Notes under the pieces: generated by a model
Seen by the model: the letters and a program-made list of their open reading frames with translations, nothing else
Database searches by the model: none
Told to the model about the DNA's origin: nothing
Part shown: piece after piece, positions 29,694 to 38,498 of the stretch
How positions within the stretch are numbered: the stretch's first letter is position 1
Layout: each line of letters starts with the position of its first letter
Translations under genes and position numbers: made by a program
Source of the DNA: Flavobacterium sp.
Lineage (GTDB): Bacteria; Bacteroidota; Bacteroidia; Flavobacteriales; Flavobacteriaceae
DNA: 59,624 nucleotides
Assembly: GCA_026390995.1 (NCBI GenBank)
Contig: JAPLEX010000034.1
Span: forward strand, 1-59,624
Reading direction: 5' to 3'

Positions 29694-30119
29694 ATGAGCG
29701 GTACCTTAAATAAAGTTATGTTAATTGGTCACTTAGGTGAGGATGTAAAAATGCATTATTTTGACGGAGGAAATTGTATCGGGAGATTTCCGTTGGCTAC
29801 CAATGAAACCTACATCAACAAATCGACAAACGAAAAAATCACCTCGACCGAGTGGCATAATTTAGTGGTGCGCAACAAAGCCGCCGAGATTTGCGAAAAA
29901 TACCTCACCAAAGGCGATAAAATATATGTAGAGGGCCGAATTAAATCGCGCCAATGGCAAACCGAAGATGGCGTGACCAAATACACGACCGAGATTCAAG
30001 TTACCGAATTCACCTTTTTATCGGTAAAAAAAGAAATTGAATCCAATCGCGGAATCGAGAGTAAGCCAAGTTATGATGCGCCAGCTTCCATGATGCCCGA
30101 AAATGATTTGCCGTTTTAA
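29694..30119 (+). CDS. ssb: Single-stranded DNA-binding protein
   Basis: A 141-residue protein with an OB-fold starting NKVMLIGHLGEDV, then TEWHNLVVRNKAAEICEKYL and KIYVEGRIKSRQW. It ends with the acidic tail ENDLPF that recruits partner proteins. It coats single-stranded DNA during replication and repair. A terminator immediately follows; in other flavobacteria gldE comes next but is absent here. Confidence 0.93.
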   Translation: MSGTLNKVMLIGHLGEDVKMHYFDGGNCIGRFPLATNETYINKSTNEKITSTEWHNLVVRNKAAEICEKYLTKGDKIYVEGRIKSRQWQTEDGVTKYTTEIQVTEFTFLSVKKEIESNRGIESKPSYDAPASMMPENDLPF

Positions 30120-30133
30120 ATCCAGAACCTATT

Positions 30134-30162
30134 AGGCTAGTTATTGCTAGCCTTTCTTTTTA
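30134..30162 (+). terminator. Terminator of ssb, abutting the gldD start
   Basis: AGGCTAG (30134-30140) pairs with CTAGCCT (30147-30153) around TTATTG, then TTCTTTTTAT. The gldD ATG lies at 30164, directly after the T run. Confidence 0.75.
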
Positions 30163-30163
30163 T

Positions 30164-30718
30164 ATGGTACACAAAATCACCTTGTTTGCTTGTTTGGCCT
30201 TGCTTTGTTTGGGCTGTAAAAAAGAATTGCTTCCCAAGCCCAACGGCCAATTGCGTTTGGACTATAAAGAAGCCACCTATGCCCATTTTGAAAACAGTTG
30301 TCCTGTAACCTTTGATTTGAATGAAGACGCGATCATCAAGGCCAAGCCCGATTGCGGGTTCACGATCAATTACCCCAAAATGAAAGCCACCATTTATATG
30401 AGTTATAAGCCGGTGAAAAACAACATCAACGTGTTGTTGCGCGACGCCCAAAAACTCACCTATGAACACGTCATCAAAGCCGATGATATTTTAGAGCAGC
30501 CGTTTATCAACAAAGACCACAAGGTATACGGGATGTTTTATCAGGTAAATGGAAATGCGGCAACCAATGCCCAATTTTATGTAACCGACAGTACGAAACA
30601 TTTTATTGACTGTTCGGTTTATTTTTATGCCAAACCCAACTTTGATTCGGTGATGCCAGCGGCGAGTTACATCAAGAACGACATGCGCCGCATTATGGAA
30701 AGTTTGCGCTGGAAATAA
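30164..30718 (+). CDS. gldD: Gliding motility lipoprotein GldD
   Basis: A 184-residue lipoprotein (signal ending LLCLGC, Cys18). The sequence shows the conserved GldD features: LRLDYKEATYAHFE, DCGFTINYPKMKATIYM, NINVLLRDAQKLTYEH, and near the end FYVTDSTKHFIDCSVYFYA and RIMESLRWK. GldD is required for gliding and T9SS function in Flavobacterium johnsoniae. The usual partner gldE is not between ssb and this gene, and the start sits right after a terminator, so the gene lacks a visible promoter of its own. Confidence 0.88.
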   Translation: MVHKITLFACLALLCLGCKKELLPKPNGQLRLDYKEATYAHFENSCPVTFDLNEDAIIKAKPDCGFTINYPKMKATIYMSYKPVKNNINVLLRDAQKLTYEHVIKADDILEQPFINKDHKVYGMFYQVNGNAATNAQFYVTDSTKHFIDCSVYFYAKPNFDSVMPAASYIKNDMRRIMESLRWK

Positions 30719-31075
30719 CTAGTCGGTTACTTTGTAGGTAGTTCCATCGGCACAAGATTCTACCAGTTTCACCAAAGAAGTTTTTGTTTGTTGGGTTTTG
30801 TCAAAGGAAATTAGTGCTTCTTTTTTGTCAAAATCAACAACTGCTTTTTGAACTCCTGGCGTTTCATTTAATTTGGTCTCGATGGTTTTGGCACAGCCAA
30901 CAGCACAAGTCATGCCTTCTATGTGAAACCTTGTAGAGTCTAGATTGACCGCAGCAATTTCTTTGGCAACTTCCGGTTTACTATCCGTTTTTGTAGCCTC
31001 AGCCGCATTTGGTTTACAAGCAACAAAAGTGCTTCCTAGGAGTGTGATATAAAATAAGCGGGTAATTGTTTTCAT
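30719..31075 (-). CDS. Heavy-metal-associated domain lipoprotein
   Basis: A 118-residue lipoprotein with a signal ending FVACK (Cys20), a charged linker, and a C-terminal HMA domain (~50-118). The metal loop reads GMTCAVGCAKT, so the cysteines are spaced C-x3-C rather than the canonical C-x2-C of MerP/CopZ. It may bind copper or another soft metal in the periplasm or act as a chaperone. Convergent with gldD, which ends one base away. Confidence 0.8.
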   Translation of the reverse strand: MKTITRLFYITLLGSTFVACKPNAAEATKTDSKPEVAKEIAAVNLDSTRFHIEGMTCAVGCAKTIETKLNETPGVQKAVVDFDKKEALISFDKTQQTKTSLVKLVESCADGTTYKVTD

Positions 31076-31162
31076 ATAAAATCAAATTTTGATGAAACAA
31101 AAGTAGCTAATTGTGCTACCGTTCGTCATAAAATTAGCACAAAAATTCGACGTAAATCGCAT

Positions 31163-31192
31163 AAAAAAAGGCCAGCTTTTTGGGCTGGCCTG
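31163..31192 (-). terminator. Terminator of the M16 protease pair
   Basis: GGCCAGC (31170-31176) pairs with GCTGGCC (31184-31190); on the minus strand it is followed by TTTTTTTAT. Confidence 0.85.
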
Positions 31193-31197
31193 TGTCT

Positions 31198-33240
31198 TTA
31201 TTGAAAATCTGTTGCTGGAATCAGCTCGTTGAGTTTAATTTCAGTAGTGACCAATTCGATTTCCATTCCTATATTGAGTAGCGTTTTGTGCGGAAACAGG
31301 ATGTTGTTTACTGTTTTGTAATCGCTAAAGGAAGTGGTTTCGGTAAGAACACCTTCTTTGCTTTCAATGGTTTTGGATTCGCCTAATTTTAAACCCGAAT
31401 CGCAGGCAAAATAAAATGAATTGGCACCGTCTTGCACCACATAACAGTCGGTTTCATTAAATGGTTCGATGCCTTTTAGGGTGATTGTTTTTTTGTTCAA
31501 CAAATCCAATTCTTCAAAAGGAACAGCCGCGGCTTTGAGCGCAGCAATTTCGGTGGCCGACAATGGCACTTTTTGACCTTGTTGCACTACGTAGGTGTTT
31601 TTATCACTTACCACTTGTTTCATCATGGTCATGCCCATGGCTTTGACTTCGCGCAATTGTTGGTGATTGCTGGTAGTTTTTGTGGTCAACTCTACTGGAA
31701 AACCTTGTACAGTCCCAGTAGCCAACGTCACTACCGATTGCACTGCTCGCGCTGCTTTTTCCCCACCAATGGCAGTCAAGTAGAATGAAATTACCCCCGA
31801 AGCAGTAAGCCCCTCAGGCATTTTTCGGGCTTCTTTTTTCTCGGTAATTGGGTTACCAAATTTGTCAAAATAAAAGATAGGCAAATTCAGTTCGGCTAGT
31901 TTTGAGGCTACTTCGCTGCCTTTCCCGGTCACGACAATGCGCAACTGATCGGCTTTAAAATAAGTATTGGCCACCCGCAACACATCGTCAGCAGTAACCG
32001 CATTAATATTTTTAATGAAGTTTTCGTAAAAATCTAAAGGCAAATTTTGTGTACGCAATCCCAAGGCGTAGGAAGCTACGGTTTGCGGTTTTTCAATCTG
32101 CATCACAAATCGACCCACATAACCTGCTTTGACATTTTGCAACACCTCCTCGGCCACTTTTTCGGTGCGGATGCGTTTCAATTCTTTGAGTACTTCCACT
32201 ACAGCGCTGTCAGTAACCGCGTTGCGCACTTGGGCAAAGGTGCTGAAGCGCGAAACGTATTTGCTTGCATTGATCGAAGATCCTGCGCCATAAGTCCAGC
32301 CATGTTTTTCACGTAAATTCATGTTGAGGTAACTGTTAAAGTCGCCGCCTACCACTTGGTTGGCCACAATCGCCGCAAAATAATCGGGGTCAGACATCTT
32401 TAGGTTGGTGATGTTCATCACAGAGATTTCAGACTGCACGGCATTGGGCATGTCAATAAAATTGATTTGCGTTTGGGCTACATCAATCGGATCGGGAAAT
32501 GTGATTTTGGGTGCAGCGGCTTTGGGCCAAGTGCCAACTAATTTTCCTACCTGTTTTTTAACTTTGGCTAATTGCACGTCGCCAATGATGATCAAGTAGG
32601 CATTTTCGGGAACAAAATAAGTTTTGTAATTAGCTATAATATCCTCCAAATTTACTTGGTTGATGCTGCTTTCATCCAAGAATTCACCCGACGGATGAGT
32701 TGGTCCGAAGGCCAAAATGTTTTCGACTCTTCGCGCCACTGCCGGTACACTTTTCTCTTCGGCTTTTAAACTCTCGAGTAATTTGCTTTTTTCTTGTTCA
32801 AAATCGGCTTGGGTAAAAGTAGGGTGTAAGGCTCCATCGGCCAATAGCTCTAAAATACGGCCAGCATATTTGGATAAACCTGAGCCCGAGGCGCCGCTGT
32901 TGTAAAAAGAAATTTCGGCACCCAAGAAATCAATTTCTTCGTTAAAAGCCTCTTTGGCAATAGACGTAGTTCCGTTGCCAATCATGCTAGAAGTAAGGCT
33001 AGATACGCCTTTTTTCTCCCCTTCAACATAAGGCATGTTATCGAGCGTGAGGGTATAGGATACCCGAGGTAATTTGTGGTTTTCGACCACCAAAACTTGA
33101 AGCCCATTGGGCAAAGTAAAGGTTTGGGGTTTGCCAATATTAATAGTTGGCGCGGGTCCCGGTTTGGGTTGAGTCCTGTTTTGTGCAGTCATATAAAGTG
33201 AGGTAAACAAGCAAGTGGTGAGGAATAGTATTTTTTTCAT
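31198..33240 (-). CDS. M16 family peptidase-like protein, lacking the zinc motif
   Basis: A 680-residue exported protein (signal MKKILFLTTCLFTSLYMTAQ). The N-terminal ~450 residues have the M16 fold (FTLPNGLQVLVVENHKLPRV; LREKHGWTYGAGSSINASKY holds the conserved Arg/Tyr of the C-lobe), but the position of HxxEH is occupied by GVSSLTSSMI, so zinc is not bound. The last ~230 residues are an extra beta-rich domain (FPVELTTKTTSNHQQLREV). It is probably the non-catalytic partner of the upstream M16 protein; the genes are 6 nt apart. Confidence 0.85.
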   Translation of the reverse strand: MKKILFLTTCLFTSLYMTAQNRTQPKPGPAPTINIGKPQTFTLPNGLQVLVVENHKLPRVSYTLTLDNMPYVEGEKKGVSSLTSSMIGNGTTSIAKEAFNEEIDFLGAEISFYNSGASGSGLSKYAGRILELLADGALHPTFTQADFEQEKSKLLESLKAEEKSVPAVARRVENILAFGPTHPSGEFLDESSINQVNLEDIIANYKTYFVPENAYLIIIGDVQLAKVKKQVGKLVGTWPKAAAPKITFPDPIDVAQTQINFIDMPNAVQSEISVMNITNLKMSDPDYFAAIVANQVVGGDFNSYLNMNLREKHGWTYGAGSSINASKYVSRFSTFAQVRNAVTDSAVVEVLKELKRIRTEKVAEEVLQNVKAGYVGRFVMQIEKPQTVASYALGLRTQNLPLDFYENFIKNINAVTADDVLRVANTYFKADQLRIVVTGKGSEVASKLAELNLPIFYFDKFGNPITEKKEARKMPEGLTASGVISFYLTAIGGEKAARAVQSVVTLATGTVQGFPVELTTKTTSNHQQLREVKAMGMTMMKQVVSDKNTYVVQQGQKVPLSATEIAALKAAAVPFEELDLLNKKTITLKGIEPFNETDCYVVQDGANSFYFACDSGLKLGESKTIESKEGVLTETTSFSDYKTVNNILFPHKTLLNIGMEIELVTTEIKLNELIPATDFQ

Positions 33241-33246
33241 GACGCT

Positions 33247-34572
33247 TTAGTTTTTCGATTTTTCTTGGGTTGGAAGGTATTCTAATAGCAAGCGTTGGTT
33301 GTTGCCCAAGTATTTTTTGGCTACCGCTTGAATTTCTTCTCGGGTTACCGATCTGTAGGTTTCGATGTCGGTGTTAATGAGATTTACATTGCCAAAGAGT
33401 AGGTAGTACGTAGCCAAACTTTCGGCAATTCCCTCAACCGAAGCGTTGTTGTTTACGTATTGGTTTTCAATTTTGTTTTTGAGTTTTTCCAATTCTTTTT
33501 CCGAAATCAACTCGTTTTGCAACAAGGCAATCTCGGCATCAAATTCAGTTTGCAAGTCTTTGATGGTAAATGGCGCTAGCGGCAAACCATAAACTACATA
33601 CATGCCATGGTCTTCTTGGGTAAAGCTGAAAGCACCAATTTGCAAGGCCATTTTTTTATCGTCGACCAATTTTTTATATAAGCGCGAACTTTTCCCATCG
33701 CTCAATAAGCCCGAAATCATTTCTAATACACGCGCTTCTCTGGTTTTCATGGAAGGGGTGCGGTAGGCTGTTAAAAGCATTGGAATTTGAATGTTGGGAT
33801 CTTCGTAGGTTGCCTTGATGGTTTGGGTAATGGGCTCTTCGGGAAATTGAGTTTTGGTGAGTTCAGCTCCTTTTGGAATTTCGCTATAGTATTTTTTAAT
33901 CCATTCGATGGTTTGGGCTTTTTCGAAGTTTCCAGCTACGACTAAAACCGCGTTGTTGGGCACATAGAATTTTTTGTTGAACGCCTGAAATTCTTGGAGT
34001 GTGGCAGCATCCAAATGCTCCATTGATCCAATGGTTTCCCAACGATACGGGTGGTTGGTAAACAAGTTTTTCTTCACCTCTCGGATCACGCAACCGTAGG
34101 GTTGGTTGTCCATGCGCAAGCGTTTTTCTTCTTTCACCACTTCGTTTTGGGTATCCACACCCACCTGATTAATCACAGGATGCAGCATACGTTCGGATTC
34201 CATCCACAAGCCCAATTCCAAGCTGTTTGACGGAAACACTTCGTAGTAATAGGTACGGTCATCGGAGGTGTTGGCGTTATTCACTCCGCCATTGCCAGTT
34301 ACGATTTTCATCCATTCGCCGCGGCCTATGTTTTGCGTGCCTTCAAACAATAAATGTTCAAAAAAGTGAGCAAAGCCGGTGCGATCGGGCATTTCGTCTT
34401 TGGCGCCCACGTGGTACATCACCGAAGTTATCACTACAGGTGCCGATTTGTCTTGGTGTAAAATCACATGTAAGCCGTTGTCGAGGGTGAGCTCTTCAAA
34501 GACTACTTTTTGTGCCGTAGCGGCTGTTCCCACTAGAAGTGATGCGCTTAACGTCATAAGGTATTTTTTCAT
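33247..34572 (-). CDS. M16 family zinc metallopeptidase (active subunit)
   Basis: A 441-residue exported protease, start set at 34572 so that the signal peptide MKKYLMTLSASLLVGTAATA is complete. The inverse zinc motif is His69-Phe-Phe-Glu72-His73 (HFFEHLLFEG), with the distal glutamate in NEVVKEEKR. Such proteins pair with a homologue lacking the motif, here the next gene, to form a periplasmic two-subunit peptidase as in the bacterial pitrilysin family. Its substrate is unknown. Confidence 0.9.
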   Translation of the reverse strand: MKKYLMTLSASLLVGTAATAQKVVFEELTLDNGLHVILHQDKSAPVVITSVMYHVGAKDEMPDRTGFAHFFEHLLFEGTQNIGRGEWMKIVTGNGGVNNANTSDDRTYYYEVFPSNSLELGLWMESERMLHPVINQVGVDTQNEVVKEEKRLRMDNQPYGCVIREVKKNLFTNHPYRWETIGSMEHLDAATLQEFQAFNKKFYVPNNAVLVVAGNFEKAQTIEWIKKYYSEIPKGAELTKTQFPEEPITQTIKATYEDPNIQIPMLLTAYRTPSMKTREARVLEMISGLLSDGKSSRLYKKLVDDKKMALQIGAFSFTQEDHGMYVVYGLPLAPFTIKDLQTEFDAEIALLQNELISEKELEKLKNKIENQYVNNNASVEGIAESLATYYLLFGNVNLINTDIETYRSVTREEIQAVAKKYLGNNQRLLLEYLPTQEKSKN

Positions 34573-34742
34573 AAAAATTACTAATAAGTTGCGGTTGAAT
34601 TCTAAAATAAAGCACAGAAAGGATAGCCCTTTTAGTGCTTCAAAAGTAACTATTTTTACTGCATTTATCACCCCTAAAAGTTTGAAATTCTTGGTTAAAC
34701 CAGCGGTTGATTTTAGAACAAGAAACTTTTTTTAAGCTAGGG

Positions 34743-34772
34743 TTGTATGATTGAGATTAAGTTGTATATTTG
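34743..34772 (+). promoter_or_regulatory. Promoter of rplU-rpmA
   Basis: TTG (34743-34745), 19 nt, then TATATTTG (34765-34772), 33 nt before the rplU ATG. A near-ideal match to the Bacteroidetes consensus. Confidence 0.75.
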
Positions 34773-34805
34773 CGTCCATTTTATAATTAACTAAACATCA
34801 TTGTT

Positions 34806-35231
34806 ATGTACGCAATCGTAGAGATAGCAGGGCAACAATTTAAAGTAAGCAAAGACTTAAAGGTTTATGTTCACCGTTTGGCTAATGAAGAAGGTTCAAA
34901 AGTTTCTTTTGACAAAGTTCTTTTATTAGACGATAACGGAAACATTACTTTAGGCGCCCCAGCTATAGAAGGTGCTTCAGTAGAAGCCAAAGTGTTACAA
35001 CACTTAAAAGGAGACAAAGTAATCGTTTTCAAAAAGAAAAGAAGAAAAGGATTCAAAAAGAGAAACGGGCACAGACAGTACCTTACTCAAATTGTAATTG
35101 AAGGTATTTCTGCCTCAGGAGCTAAAAAAGCTGCTCCAAAAAAAGCAGTAGTTGAAGCAGTTGCAGAAGAAGTAGAAGCGCCAAAAGTAAAAAAAGCGCC
35201 AAAAGCTAAAAAAGAAGATACACAAGAATAA
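34806..35231 (+). CDS. rplU: 50S ribosomal protein L21 with basic C-terminal extension
   Basis: A 141-residue ribosomal protein. Residues 1-102 are L21 (MYAIVEIAGQQFKVSK, FKKKRRKGFKKRNGHRQ). Residues ~105-141 are an Ala/Lys/Glu-rich tail (AAPKKAVVEAVAEEVEAPK) seen as low-complexity extensions in flavobacterial ribosomal proteins. It is followed 23 nt later by rpmA, the conserved L21-L27 pair. Confidence 0.95.
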   Translation: MYAIVEIAGQQFKVSKDLKVYVHRLANEEGSKVSFDKVLLLDDNGNITLGAPAIEGASVEAKVLQHLKGDKVIVFKKKRRKGFKKRNGHRQYLTQIVIEGISASGAKKAAPKKAVVEAVAEEVEAPKVKKAPKAKKEDTQE

Positions 35232-35254
35232 TAACAATATAAAACGAATACGTC

Positions 35255-35515
35255 ATGGCTCACAAGAAAGGTGTCGGTAGTTCCAAGAATGGTAGAGAAT
35301 CAGAATCGAAACGTTTAGGCGTAAAGATTTTTGGTGGACAAGCTGCTATTGCAGGGAACATCATCGTAAGACAAAGAGGTTCTAAACACAATCCAGGCGA
35401 AAATGTGTACATCAGTAAAGATCACACATTACACGCTAAAGTAGATGGAGTAGTGAAGTTCCAAAAGAAAAAAGACAACAAATCCTATGTTTCTATCGAA
35501 GCTTTCGAAGCATAA
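35255..35515 (+). CDS. rpmA: 50S ribosomal protein L27
   Basis: An 86-residue protein that begins [20 protein letters not shown] and contains [17 protein letters not shown], the L27 core near the peptidyl-transferase centre. The second gene of the rplU operon. Confidence 0.95.
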   Translation: MAHKKGVGSSKNGRESESKRLGVKIFGGQAAIAGNIIVRQRGSKHNPGENVYISKDHTLHAKVDGVVKFQKKKDNKSYVSIEAFEA

Positions 35516-35532
35516 GATTTAGTACTATTTTT

Positions 35533-35568
35533 AAAAAAGCCCATTCGGATTCGGATGGGCTTTTTTTG
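35533..35568 (+). terminator. Terminator of rplU-rpmA
   Basis: GCCCATTCG pairs with CGGATGGGC (one G-T pair) in about 35539-35560, flanked by an A run and a T run. Confidence 0.85.
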
Positions 35569-35740
35569 TTTCGGAACTTTCGATAGTGCTTGTTGTTGTA
35601 TTAGAGCAATTGGACAAAGCCAAGGCATAAACACAATTGACGGTTACTATTTTTTTAAATACAACTCATGTGGTTTAAAAAAAAGTAAAAAAACTACAAA
35701 TTAGTTGGCCGTTTAATTTTATTAGTTACTTTTACGTAAA

Positions 35741-35782
35741 CTTAATGTTAATTTAATGTTACCAAATAACATTAATAGTTAA
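35741..35782. promoter_or_regulatory. AT-rich palindrome, possible operator, upstream of the TonB-like gene
   Basis: TTAATGTTA (35753-35761) and TAACATTAA (35767-35775) form a perfect inverted repeat around CCAAA, with an extra direct copy of TTAATGTTA at 35742-35750 and outer CTTAA/TTAAG ends. It lies 30-70 nt before the ATG at 35812. The rest of the 296-nt spacer shows only the preceding terminator. Confidence 0.45.
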
Positions 35783-35811
35783 GTAATCATTAACAAGTAA
35801 AAAATGAAATT

Positions 35812-36318
35812 ATGAAAAAAGGAATCAACAACAACAGAAAATCAATTTTAAGTACCGGTTTTTTTATAGCTATACTATTGTCTGCTTTGGTATTTAGTCA
35901 AGATGTTTTAGCCAAAACCACTCAATCTGTCCATTTTAAACAAATTACGGACACAATTAAAAACAAAAAAGCAAGTTTGCCGGTAGTAGAAGCAAATAAA
36001 GTAATGGTAGAATTAAGTGATCTTCAAAAAATCGCTCAATACCCTGGAGGTTTAGAAAAGTTTTATGCTAAAATCAATGCGAAGTTTAGCAATTCAGAAA
36101 TGGATTACGAAGGATTTGCTAAAATCAATGTGTCATTTGTAATTGAAAAAGACGGCAGCATGAGTGCAATCACAGTAAATGATCAAACCATGAGCAACAA
36201 CATGAAAAAAAGCATCGAGCGCGTGCTTCAATCAATTAAAACAAAATGGACTCCGGCGATTATTAAAGACCAACCGGTGAGAACTGAGTATGAACTTGCT
36301 TTGGTTTTTAATGATTAA
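35812..36318 (+). CDS. TonB C-terminal-like domain protein
   Basis: A 168-residue protein with an N-terminal hydrophobic signal or anchor (residues ~14-34, SILSTGFFIAILLSALVF). The C-terminal ~100 residues look like a TonB C-terminal domain (AQYPGGLEKFYAKINAKF, INVSFVIEKDGSMSAITVND, then KTKWTPAI with the usual PV). It is too short and lacks the Pro-rich spanning region of a true energy transducer, so it may be a periplasmic TonB-like partner. It has its own terminator; an AT-rich palindrome precedes it. Confidence 0.75.
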   Translation: MKKGINNNRKSILSTGFFIAILLSALVFSQDVLAKTTQSVHFKQITDTIKNKKASLPVVEANKVMVELSDLQKIAQYPGGLEKFYAKINAKFSNSEMDYEGFAKINVSFVIEKDGSMSAITVNDQTMSNNMKKSIERVLQSIKTKWTPAIIKDQPVRTEYELALVFND

Positions 36319-36339
36319 TATCCATCGGTAATATCCACT

Positions 36340-36376
36340 ATAAAAACCCTTACAGAAATGTGAGGGTTTTTTTTTA
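36340..36376 (+). terminator. Terminator of the TonB-like gene
   Basis: AAAACCCTTACA pairs with TGTGAGGGTTTT around GAAA (one G-T pair), followed by a long T run. Confidence 0.85.
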
Positions 36377-36527
36377 TGGTTGCTAGTCTAGCATGTAGCA
36401 TTTAATTTTTAATTAAAATAATTTCAAAAAAGTGTAACTAAATAGGCGTTGTATACGTTAAAGATAGCCTTCGGGTTTTTCGCGTTCTTTTCCATTCTTT
36501 CTCTTGTAACCCATAAACCACTATACT

Positions 36528-36920
36528 ATGCCAAAACTCGTTTCTGAAATTAGAATTGTATTGAGAATCACCGCCACTTATTTTAGCAACCAGCTAAAAA
36601 TGGAATCCCTAAACCAAGAAACCGCAAATCCAGAAACCGAAGAAAAACTAAAAAAACTCACCCAAACCAAACAAAAAATCGAAGACAGACTCGTCGACGA
36701 AATCGAGAAATTCAAACTAAGATTACCCAAACATCCACGAGTTGTAATTTTGAATTTTCAGCTTAAAGAGGATAAAAAAACCACTAAAATTTTAAAAATA
36801 GAAAACCCTAAAGTAGATCTAAAATATTGCGAAATAGACCAAAAAAATATTTTTACTCACATCAAAACGGGGCTCACCCAAGGCGAATTTACCGCAGTAA
36901 GTATTGAGGTCTTGCGCTAA
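36528..36920 (+). CDS. Uncharacterised small charged protein
   Basis: A 130-residue protein with no family recognised. The central part (~residues 28-62) is a highly charged helix, possibly a coiled coil (EEKLKKLTQTKQKIEDRLV). The C-terminal part has VVILNFQLKED and FTAVSIEVLR, suggesting an alpha/beta domain. The start may instead be Met25 at 36600, which would begin just before the charged helix. It has its own terminator. Confidence 0.55.
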   Translation: MPKLVSEIRIVLRITATYFSNQLKMESLNQETANPETEEKLKKLTQTKQKIEDRLVDEIEKFKLRLPKHPRVVILNFQLKEDKKTTKILKIENPKVDLKYCEIDQKNIFTHIKTGLTQGEFTAVSIEVLR

Positions 36921-36921
36921 T

Positions 36922-36955
36922 AAAAAAAGGAGAACAATTTGTTCTCCTTTTTTTT
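36922..36955. terminator. Terminator after the small charged protein
   Basis: AAAGGAGAACAA pairs perfectly with TTGTTCTCCTTT, flanked by A and T runs, so it can serve both directions (also ahcY). Confidence 0.85.
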
Positions 36956-36989
36956 AGCTAGTAGCTAACAGCTGATAGCTGACAGCTTT
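36956..36989. repeat. AGCT-rich intergenic repeat
   Basis: Overlapping units AGCTAGTAGCTAACAGCTG and ATAGCTGACAGCT directly after the terminator and up to the ahcY stop. Similar units occur at 59419-59453 and, more loosely, at 7803-7818 and 27921-27957. Confidence 0.6.
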
Positions 36990-36990
36990 G

Positions 36991-38307
36991 TTAGTATCTG
37001 TAGTATTCCGGCTTGAATGGCCCTTGAACTTCTACGCCAATGTAGGCGGCTTGATCGTTGTTTAGGGTTTCTAATTCTACACCCAATTTGGCCAAGTGTA
37101 AAGCGGCTACTTTTTCGTCGAGGTGTTTTGGTAACATGTACACTTCGTTGTTGTAGGCAGCGCTGTTGCTCCACAATTCGATTTGAGCTAAAGTTTGGTT
37201 GGTAAACGAGTTACTCATTACGAAACTTGGGTGTCCAGTTGCACAACCTAAGTTCACCAAACGACCTTCAGCTAGGATAAGGATGTCTTTTCCTGCAATC
37301 GTATATTTATCAACCTGTGGTTTGATTTCAATTTTTGAAGCGCCGTGATTTTTGTTTAACCAAGCCATGTCAATTTCATTGTCAAAGTGTCCAATGTTGC
37401 ACACGATGGTTTTGTCTTTCATCGCTTCAAAATGACGTCCCACTACAATGTCTTTGTTTCCAGTGGTCGTAATGACGATATCGGCATTGCTTACCACGGT
37501 GTCTAATTTTTTTACTTCAAATCCGTCCATCGCAGCTTGTAGCGCACAAATTGGATCAATTTCAGTAACAGTTACAATAGAACCCGCTCCTCTAAAAGAG
37601 GCTGCAGTTCCTTTGCCCACATCACCATATCCACAAACCACAACTCGTTTCCCGGCCAACATAAGGTCAGTCGCTCTACGAATGGCATCAACCGCTGATT
37701 CTTTACAGCCGTATTTGTTGTCAAATTTAGATTTAGTCACCGAGTCATTTACGTTGATTGCCGGCATAAACAAGGTGCCATTTTTCATGCGCTCGTACAA
37801 ACGGTGAACACCTGTAGTCGTTTCTTCTGACAATCCTTTGATTCCGTCGATCAATTCGGGGTAACGGTCAAATACCATATTGGTCAAATCACCCCCGTCG
37901 TCCAAGATCATATTCAAGGGTTTGCGGTCTTCGCCAAAGAATAAAGTTTGCTCAATACACCAGTCAAAATCTTCTTCGTTTAGTCCTTTCCAAGCATACA
38001 CCTGAATACCTGCTGCGGCAATGGCAGCTGCGGCTTGGTCTTGGGTTGAGAAAATATTACAAGAGCTCCAAGTAACTTCAGCGCCCAAGGCTATTAAGGT
38101 TTCGATTAATACTGCCGTTTGAATGGTCATGTGCAAACAGCCAGCAATACGTGCTCCTTTTAAGGGTTGTTCATTTTTGTATTCGCTGCGCAAAGCCATT
38201 AATCCTGGCATTTGAGCTTCGGCCAATTCAATTTCTTTTCTTCCCCAAGCTGCCAAGGAAATGTCTTTTACTTTGTAGGCCACATAAGGCATAGTTGTCG
38301 TACTCAT
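36991..38307 (-). CDS. ahcY: Adenosylhomocysteinase
   Basis: A 438-residue NAD-dependent enzyme that hydrolyses S-adenosylhomocysteine to homocysteine and adenosine, recycling the product of methyl transfer. The NAD-binding fingerprint [17 protein letters not shown] lies in the middle. [16 protein letters not shown] near residue 60 and [18 protein letters not shown] are family signatures. It ends PFKPEYYRY as usual. A TAAATTTG box at 38346-38339 on the minus strand could be its -7 element. Confidence 0.95.
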   Translation of the reverse strand: MSTTTMPYVAYKVKDISLAAWGRKEIELAEAQMPGLMALRSEYKNEQPLKGARIAGCLHMTIQTAVLIETLIALGAEVTWSSCNIFSTQDQAAAAIAAAGIQVYAWKGLNEEDFDWCIEQTLFFGEDRKPLNMILDDGGDLTNMVFDRYPELIDGIKGLSEETTTGVHRLYERMKNGTLFMPAINVNDSVTKSKFDNKYGCKESAVDAIRRATDLMLAGKRVVVCGYGDVGKGTAASFRGAGSIVTVTEIDPICALQAAMDGFEVKKLDTVVSNADIVITTTGNKDIVVGRHFEAMKDKTIVCNIGHFDNEIDMAWLNKNHGASKIEIKPQVDKYTIAGKDILILAEGRLVNLGCATGHPSFVMSNSFTNQTLAQIELWSNSAAYNNEVYMLPKHLDEKVAALHLAKLGVELETLNNDQAAYIGVEVQGPFKPEYYRY

Positions 38308-38498
38308 TTATAGTATATTTGTATTTGAAAATTTTGGGCAAATTTAGACAATAACTTAGGATTTAAAAAATATTTAAACTGATTTATGAGTTGTTTACCC
38401 CCGTAATCGGTTAATTTTCAACAAAATATTTTAAAATTGTTACGGCAGCCGCTAATTCTATTTGACGAAAACGTTTTTGAAAATCCCCCGCTTTAGTT

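Noticed and set aside
34573..34671. Longer start of the active M16 peptidase
   Set aside because: It would put 33 residues in front of a complete signal peptide.
36956..36989. Possible insertion sequence end
   Set aside because: No transposase gene and no terminal inverted repeats or target duplication around it.
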